Assembly (NCBI GenBank): GCA_900546625.1
Contig: URDU01000053.1
Span: 1-9,935, forward strand
Length of the DNA: 9,935 nt
Reading direction: 5' to 3'
Source of the DNA: an uncultured Lachnobacterium sp.
Lineage (GTDB): Bacteria > Bacillota > Clostridia > Lachnospirales > Lachnospiraceae
Shown: piece by piece, positions 6,165-9,935 of the stretch
How the letters are laid out: the number at the start of each line of letters is the position of its first letter
How positions within the stretch are numbered: the stretch's first letter is position 1
Notes under the pieces: generated by a model
Databases searched by the model: none
The model's input: the letters and a program-made list of their open reading frames with translations, nothing else
Told to the model about the DNA's origin: nothing
Translations under genes and position numbers: made by a program

Positions 6165-7736
6165 TTAGTTTTCTTCCTCTATATCAAAATTTATCATATC
6201 TGTCAAGTCCACAACCGCTTCCTTTGCGCTGACTGCGGAATTATTTTTCTTGACAGTCACCTCGACTTTTTTGCCTATGCGCTTTTCTATAAGCGTAGCC
6301 AGCGTATCCATACAGCCTGCGCGGTTTTCAGAAAGATACTCATATGCATTCTCATCATCAAACACCAACAGCAGGTCAGAGGAATTGCCAAGCGAGGTCA
6401 CAGCCTTGTTCAGATAAACCTTGGAGGTTGCTCCCATCTCCGAGAGTATTGATTTCCAGTGCTTCATGAGCTCTGAGATATCCTCCGGTATTGCTTTGGG
6501 GAGCTCCTTTTTCACTACAGGCTCGCTTGCTGCTGCCTGCTGCACAACCTGTGTCTGCGCAGCCTGTGCCGCTACAGATATACCCTTTTCAAGCTTTTTC
6601 TCTATGCTGTTTATGCGGTCAAGCACCGAATCATAGCTCTTTTCCATCTGCGGCCTGCACAGCTTTATTATGGCTATCTCGACCATGATACGCTTTTGTG
6701 ACGCAAACTTTACCTGACTGGACAGCTCGGAAAATACCCTGATATACCTGATGAGAGTCTCCGGCTTTACAAGTGCTGCCTCTTCCTTAAGCGCCTCAAG
6801 ATTGTCCTTTGAGATGTCGAGCACCTCCTCCATATCGTCGGAGCTCTGCAAAAGCAAAAGGTTTCTCATATACCAGGTGAAATCATTGACAAGCTGCGAC
6901 AGCTCCCTGCCCTCATCTATGAGCTCGCCCAGTATGCGGATGGCACCTGTTACATCCTCATCGAGTATGCGCCTTAAGAGCCTTGAAAACACCTCTGTGT
7001 CCACCGCTCCAAGCACCTCGAGCACATTTTCATAGGTAAGCTTCTCACCAAGATGAAAAGCAATACACTGGTCAAGAAGACTTAACGCATCTCGCATGGA
7101 GCCGTCTCCTGCCTTGGCCACGTACCTTATGGCACGCTCCTCGACCTCCACCTGCTCCTGCTCCATCAAATCACTGAGTCTGGATGCAATCGTGTCTATG
7201 GAAATCCTGTGGAAATCATAGCGCTGACATCTGGACAGGATAGTAATCGGTATCTTGTGTGCCTCTGTGGTCGCCAGTATAAATATAACGTAGCTCGGCG
7301 GCTCCTCAAGTGTTTTTAAAAGTGCATTGAAGGCTCCTGCCGAAAGCATGTGAACCTCGTCGATGATATAGACCTTGTACCTGCCCTCTGTCGGGCGGTA
7401 GGTGACCTCCTCACGAATCTGTCTGATATTGTCCACGCCGTTGTTTGACGCTGCATCTATCTCTATGACATTCATGGATGAGCCCTCAGTGATTGCCCTG
7501 CACGACGGACATTCGCCACACGGGCTTCCGTCTACAGGGTGCTCACAGTTGACTGCCTTTGCAAATATCTTGGCCACAGTGGTCTTTCCTGTACCTCTCG
7601 TGCCGCAAAATAAATAGGCATGCCCTATTCTGTCAGCTTTTATCTGATTTTTCAGTGTTGTTACAATGTGTTCCTGTCCCTTTACGTCCTCGAACTCCTG
7701 TGGACGGAACTTACGGTATAGGGCCTGATAAGACAC
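6165..7736 (-). CDS. dnaX: DNA polymerase III subunits gamma/tau
   Basis: A 523-residue clamp-loader ATPase. Walker A GTRGTGKT (45-52) is followed by a zinc module with C64, C73, C76 and C79, Walker B IIDE (124-127), sensor I LATTEAHK (154-161) and the SRC motif (168-170) with the arginine finger. The collar domain (about 220-360, including LSQLVNDFTWYMRNLLLL) follows. An Ala/Gln-rich linker near residue 390 leads into a tau-like C-terminal region that should contact the polymerase. The start is GTG, supported by AGGAAGGTGA in the proper place; there is no ATG alternative nearby. It lies 34 bases after pfkA. I see no strong A-AAA-AAG slippery site, so a separate short gamma form by frameshifting is not indicated. 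Length is usual for Clostridia. Confidence 0.96.
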   Translation of the reverse strand: MSYQALYRKFRPQEFEDVKGQEHIVTTLKNQIKADRIGHAYLFCGTRGTGKTTVAKIFAKAVNCEHPVDGSPCGECPSCRAITEGSSMNVIEIDAASNNGVDNIRQIREEVTYRPTEGRYKVYIIDEVHMLSAGAFNALLKTLEEPPSYVIFILATTEAHKIPITILSRCQRYDFHRISIDTIASRLSDLMEQEQVEVEERAIRYVAKAGDGSMRDALSLLDQCIAFHLGEKLTYENVLEVLGAVDTEVFSRLLRRILDEDVTGAIRILGELIDEGRELSQLVNDFTWYMRNLLLLQSSDDMEEVLDISKDNLEALKEEAALVKPETLIRYIRVFSELSSQVKFASQKRIMVEIAIIKLCRPQMEKSYDSVLDRINSIEKKLEKGISVAAQAAQTQVVQQAAASEPVVKKELPKAIPEDISELMKHWKSILSEMGATSKVYLNKAVTSLGNSSDLLLVFDDENAYEYLSENRAGCMDTLATLIEKRIGKKVEVTVKKNNSAVSAKEAVVDLTDMINFDIEEEN

Positions 7737-7770
7737 GCCTTTTCACCTTCCTTATATCTAATATTGCTGC

Positions 7771-8844
7771 TTAATCTCCGAAGCAGATGCCGGTGCGCTT
7801 TGCTTCCTTGATCATCTGGCTCTTTGGATCTACAGTCTTAAGCTTTCCTGCTACGTCGGCAAGCGGAACCTTCTTTGTCTGTCCGTTTACCATGGCTATC
7901 ATGCAGCCGTAATCCTCATCCATGATGGCCTTTGCCGCTGCTGAGCCAAGGCGTGTACACAGTACTCTGTCGTAAGGGCATGGGCTGCCGCCTCGCTGTG
8001 TATGTCCCGGCACTGCCACTCTGACCTCGAGGCCTAGTCTTTCGCTGATGCGGTCTGCAACCTCGTATGATACTGACGGGTATTTGCTCTTTGCAAGCTT
8101 CTTCTTGTATTCCTTTTTGGAAAGGGCTGCATCCTCCTTGGAGATGGCTCCCTCTGCTACTGCAAGAATGGTAAAGCCCTTGCCTTCCTTTGTTCTCTTA
8201 TGGATGGCATCTACGACCTTGTCAATATCGTATGGTATCTCAGGAAGCAGAATGATGTCTGCGCCGCCCGCAACACCTGCGTACAGTGTGAGCCAGCCTA
8301 CCTTGTGGCCCATAACCTCAACGATGAATACACGGTTGTGGGATGCTGCTGTGGTGTGGATGCAGTCGATTGCATCTGTAGCTATATTGATCGCACTCTG
8401 GAAGCCAAAGGTCACATCTGTGCCGTAGATATCATTGTCGATGGTCTTTGGCAGATGAATGACATTGAGTCCCTCTTCCCTGAGAAGATTGGCTGTCTTT
8501 TGTGTGCCGTTTCCACCCAGGATAACAAGGCAGTCAAGACCGAGCTTCTTGTAGGTGTTTTTCATGGCTGCGACCTTGTCCAGTCCGTTCTCATCAGGTA
8601 CTCTCATGAGCTTAAAAGGCTGTCTTGATGAGCCGAGTATGGTGCCGCCCTTTGTCAGGATGCCAGAAAAATCCTTTGATGTGAGTATTCTGTAGTTCTC
8701 ATATATGAGCCCCTTGTATCCGTTCTCAAAGCCGTAAATCTCAAGCTCGTCGATATTGTGTGCCAGCGCCTTTACCACACCTCTCATGGCTGCGTTAAGT
8801 GCCTGGCAGTCTCCTCCACTGGTAAGCATTCCAATTTTCTTCAT
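7771..8844 (-). CDS. pfkA: 6-phosphofructokinase
   Basis: A 357-residue PFK-A family enzyme that phosphorylates fructose 6-phosphate to the 1,6-bisphosphate in glycolysis. MLTSGGDCQALNAAMRG (6-22) is the N-terminal nucleotide loop. PKTIDND (132-138) holds catalytic Asp136, MGHKVGW (178-184) replaces the E. coli MGR region, and PGHTQRGGSPCPYDR is the C-terminal substrate motif. GGNGT (110-114) stands where E. coli has GGDGS. The Gly113/Lys133 pair combines an ATP-type residue with one common in PPi enzymes, so the phosphate donor is not certain, although Gly113 favours ATP. The frame has an earlier ATG at 8865, but AAGGAGG eight bases before 8844 marks the true start. At 357 residues it is longer than the 320-residue E. 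coli enzyme. dnaX follows after 34 bases. Confidence 0.92.
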   Translation of the reverse strand: MKKIGMLTSGGDCQALNAAMRGVVKALAHNIDELEIYGFENGYKGLIYENYRILTSKDFSGILTKGGTILGSSRQPFKLMRVPDENGLDKVAAMKNTYKKLGLDCLVILGGNGTQKTANLLREEGLNVIHLPKTIDNDIYGTDVTFGFQSAINIATDAIDCIHTTAASHNRVFIVEVMGHKVGWLTLYAGVAGGADIILLPEIPYDIDKVVDAIHKRTKEGKGFTILAVAEGAISKEDAALSKKEYKKKLAKSKYPSVSYEVADRISERLGLEVRVAVPGHTQRGGSPCPYDRVLCTRLGSAAAKAIMDEDYGCMIAMVNGQTKKVPLADVAGKLKTVDPKSQMIKEAKRTGICFGD

Positions 8845-8863
8845 TGCTGCTTCCTCCTTATGC

Positions 8864-8892
8864 ATTATAATTATGGTATTTTATTGTGCTAA
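8864..8892 (-). promoter_or_regulatory. Possible weak promoter ahead of pfkA
   Basis: On the minus strand TTAGCA (8887-8892) and a perfect TATAAT (8864-8869) are separated by 17 bases in the 44-base gap between the yesL-like gene and pfkA. The predicted start near 8857 would fall inside the pfkA ribosome site, leaving a leader of only about 13 bases. That makes a functional promoter doubtful; A/T-rich chance is a real alternative. Confidence 0.25.
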
Positions 8893-9539
8893 TCCCTGTA
8901 CTCCTTATCCTTCTCCTCCTCGCGGAGCCTGTCCTCCTCAGGCATGAGCTTTCTGAAAATGCGCTCAAAAATAAACTCATAGGTGAGCGCTACGCCGACA
9001 GGAAGTATGAAAATGAGCGGAATAAGAATCCATGCAAGTATAAGTGATACCACAAGTATCACTATGACCAGTAATGTCCACGGCAGGTTGGCGATAAGAA
9101 TGAGTATTGTATTCTTAAGGGTTATCTTTGTAACCTGCTCAAATCGTGAAATATACGCTGATGTGTATATGGCCCAGGCTGCGGCGATAAGTGCCATTAT
9201 AATAAACACTACGGAGAAGGCTCCCCACTGATTGCCTGCCTTAAGACCTGACCATGTAATATAAATATCTCCCAAAAGCACGATAAGTATTACAAGCTGT
9301 ACCAGCCATGCCTTGGTGGCCTGCTTGAAATTCTCCTTAAACGCATGCCAGTAGCCTCTCCACACATAGCCCTCGTCGTGATGGATGACACGGCGCGATG
9401 TATCGTAAAGCGCTGTGGATGCTGCTCCTATTGTAAAAACAGGTATGCATGATATGACCCAGCAAAAGCTCAAAATGACCATATCTACCAGCTTGTTTAA
9501 TGCTCTGAAAAATTTGTTGTCTACGTTAAAAATGCCCAT
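8889..9539 (-). CDS. YesL/DUF624 family membrane protein
   Basis: A 216-residue membrane protein of the YesL (DUF624) family. The N-terminus is characteristic: FFRALNKLVDM (10-20), then the first helix (about 16-38) ending CIPVFTIGAASTALYDTSRR (31-50). Further hydrophobic segments lie at about 76-96, 108-130, 142-164 and 166-190. The tail (200-216) is strongly charged, EEDRLREEEKDKEYRD, and should be cytoplasmic. DUF624 genes are often found with sugar ABC transporters and carbohydrate use genes, but no transporter is present here and the function is unknown. AGGAGA lies before the ATG and overlaps the stop of the preceding gene, with nine bases between the reading frames, suggesting coupled translation. 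pfkA starts 44 bases after its stop. Confidence 0.85.
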   Translation of the reverse strand: MGIFNVDNKFFRALNKLVDMVILSFCWVISCIPVFTIGAASTALYDTSRRVIHHDEGYVWRGYWHAFKENFKQATKAWLVQLVILIVLLGDIYITWSGLKAGNQWGAFSVVFIIMALIAAAWAIYTSAYISRFEQVTKITLKNTILILIANLPWTLLVIVILVVSLILAWILIPLIFILPVGVALTYEFIFERIFRKLMPEEDRLREEEKDKEYRD

Positions 9540-9548
9540 GCTGCTCTC

Positions 9549-9833
9549 CTATATCCTGTGGTGCTCTCTGTTTTGCTCTCTCTTTTTCTCATAGCGCTCC
9601 TCACGCTGTTTCTTCCTCTCCTCAGGTGTGAGGCGCTCCTTTTTCCTGCCGATATAGATATTCCACTTGAGATATGCCTCCTGGGCATTTCTTGACTTGT
9701 AGATGATATTTCTCTCCTCACCCACTATATCCGTGATGCTGTACCAGCCTCTATCGTACATGAACTCTGACTGCTTATCATCAAAGTCCTTGGTTCCGAG
9801 CACAAATTTGTGTATTGCATGCTGCTGTCCCAT
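9549..9833 (-). CDS. Hypothetical 94-residue protein with charged tail
   Basis: I do not recognise a family. The protein has a compact-looking first part (1-62) with aromatic residues: HKFVLGTKDFDD, FMYDRGWYSITDIVGEERNIIYKS, and AYLKWNIYIG. Residues 63-92 are almost entirely Lys, Arg, Glu and Gln (RKKERLTPEERKKQREERYEKKREQ), probably a single charged helix or coiled coil. No signal peptide or membrane segment is present. The frame is open to an ATG at 9896 without a ribosome site; the ATG at 9833 has AAGGAGG about ten bases upstream and is preferred. It is followed after nine bases by the YesL-like gene, so the two are probably co-translated and may act together at the membrane. Confidence 0.75.
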   Translation of the reverse strand: MGQQHAIHKFVLGTKDFDDKQSEFMYDRGWYSITDIVGEERNIIYKSRNAQEAYLKWNIYIGRKKERLTPEERKKQREERYEKKREQNREHHRI

Positions 9834-9935
9834 GTAATCCAGTCCTCCTTGTTGTAATTTTATGATATGAGTGTCAAAAAGTATTTTGCCCCTCATTTAT
9901 GATTAATCAGATTACTACATGCTACGCATTCCCGT
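9834..9935. other. Right-edge non-coding region
   Basis: About 100 bases upstream of the first gene. The minus strand contains a perfect TTGACA (9872-9877), but no -10 box at a proper distance. There is also a 10-base perfect palindrome TGATTAATCA (9900-9909). A promoter for the operon may lie here or beyond the window edge; I cannot place it. No gene is seen. Confidence 0.3.

Noticed and set aside
6505..6520. G-AAA-AAG-G in dnaX with a following GGAG, resembling the E. coli frameshift site
   Set aside because: It has five rather than six A residues, the preceding codon ends in G, and the shifted frame does not meet a stop promptly, so a programmed frameshift is not supported.
7737..7770. 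Search for an SRP RNA gene upstream of dnaX
   Set aside because: The gap is only 34 bases and consists of the dnaX ribosome site and A/T-rich sequence.

Overview
This window looks like chromosomal DNA from a low-to-mid GC Firmicute, most likely a Lachnospiraceae member (Roseburia/Agathobacter-like). This rests on the style of the proteins: split transketolase, DUF5711-type protein, YesL/DUF624 protein and a PFK with a GGNGT/PKTIDND signature. It also rests on strong AGGAGG-type ribosome binding sites and tight gene packing. Taxonomy is inferred, not tested. All eleven supported genes lie on the minus strand, so they are read from high to low coordinates.

First block, 9833 to 3392. In order of transcription it holds a 94-residue unknown protein with a charged tail, a YesL-like membrane protein, 6-phosphofructokinase, dnaX (GTG start), ybaB/ebfC, recR, and the two halves of a split transketolase (N half, then C half). 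Genes are 0-51 bases apart or overlap, so it is probably one or two transcription units. dnaX-ybaB-recR is the classic replication/repair cluster. Here it sits between two sugar-phosphate enzymes, with no room for an SRP RNA gene in front of dnaX.

Gap, 3018-3391. This is the most unusual stretch. It holds a roughly 250-bp imperfect palindrome (3153-3402) that starts inside the transketolase C stop region. A clean Rho-independent terminator (3113-3140) follows, and then a promoter-like region with three GCAAAAT motifs ahead of the next gene. No convincing gene lies here.

Second block, 3017 to 209. It is a three-gene envelope cluster. It begins with a membrane-anchored protein whose N-terminus resembles a JAB/MPN domain that has lost the HxH zinc ligands, followed by a 12-residue tandem repeat. 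A single-pass DUF5711-like protein with an extracytoplasmic beta-rich domain comes next, and then a CvpA-family membrane protein that overlaps it by ATGA.

Left end, 1-208. No gene is seen. A strong minus-strand sigma-A promoter with an UP-like A/T tract points out of the window, suggesting that a highly expressed gene, possibly a stable RNA, begins just beyond base 1.
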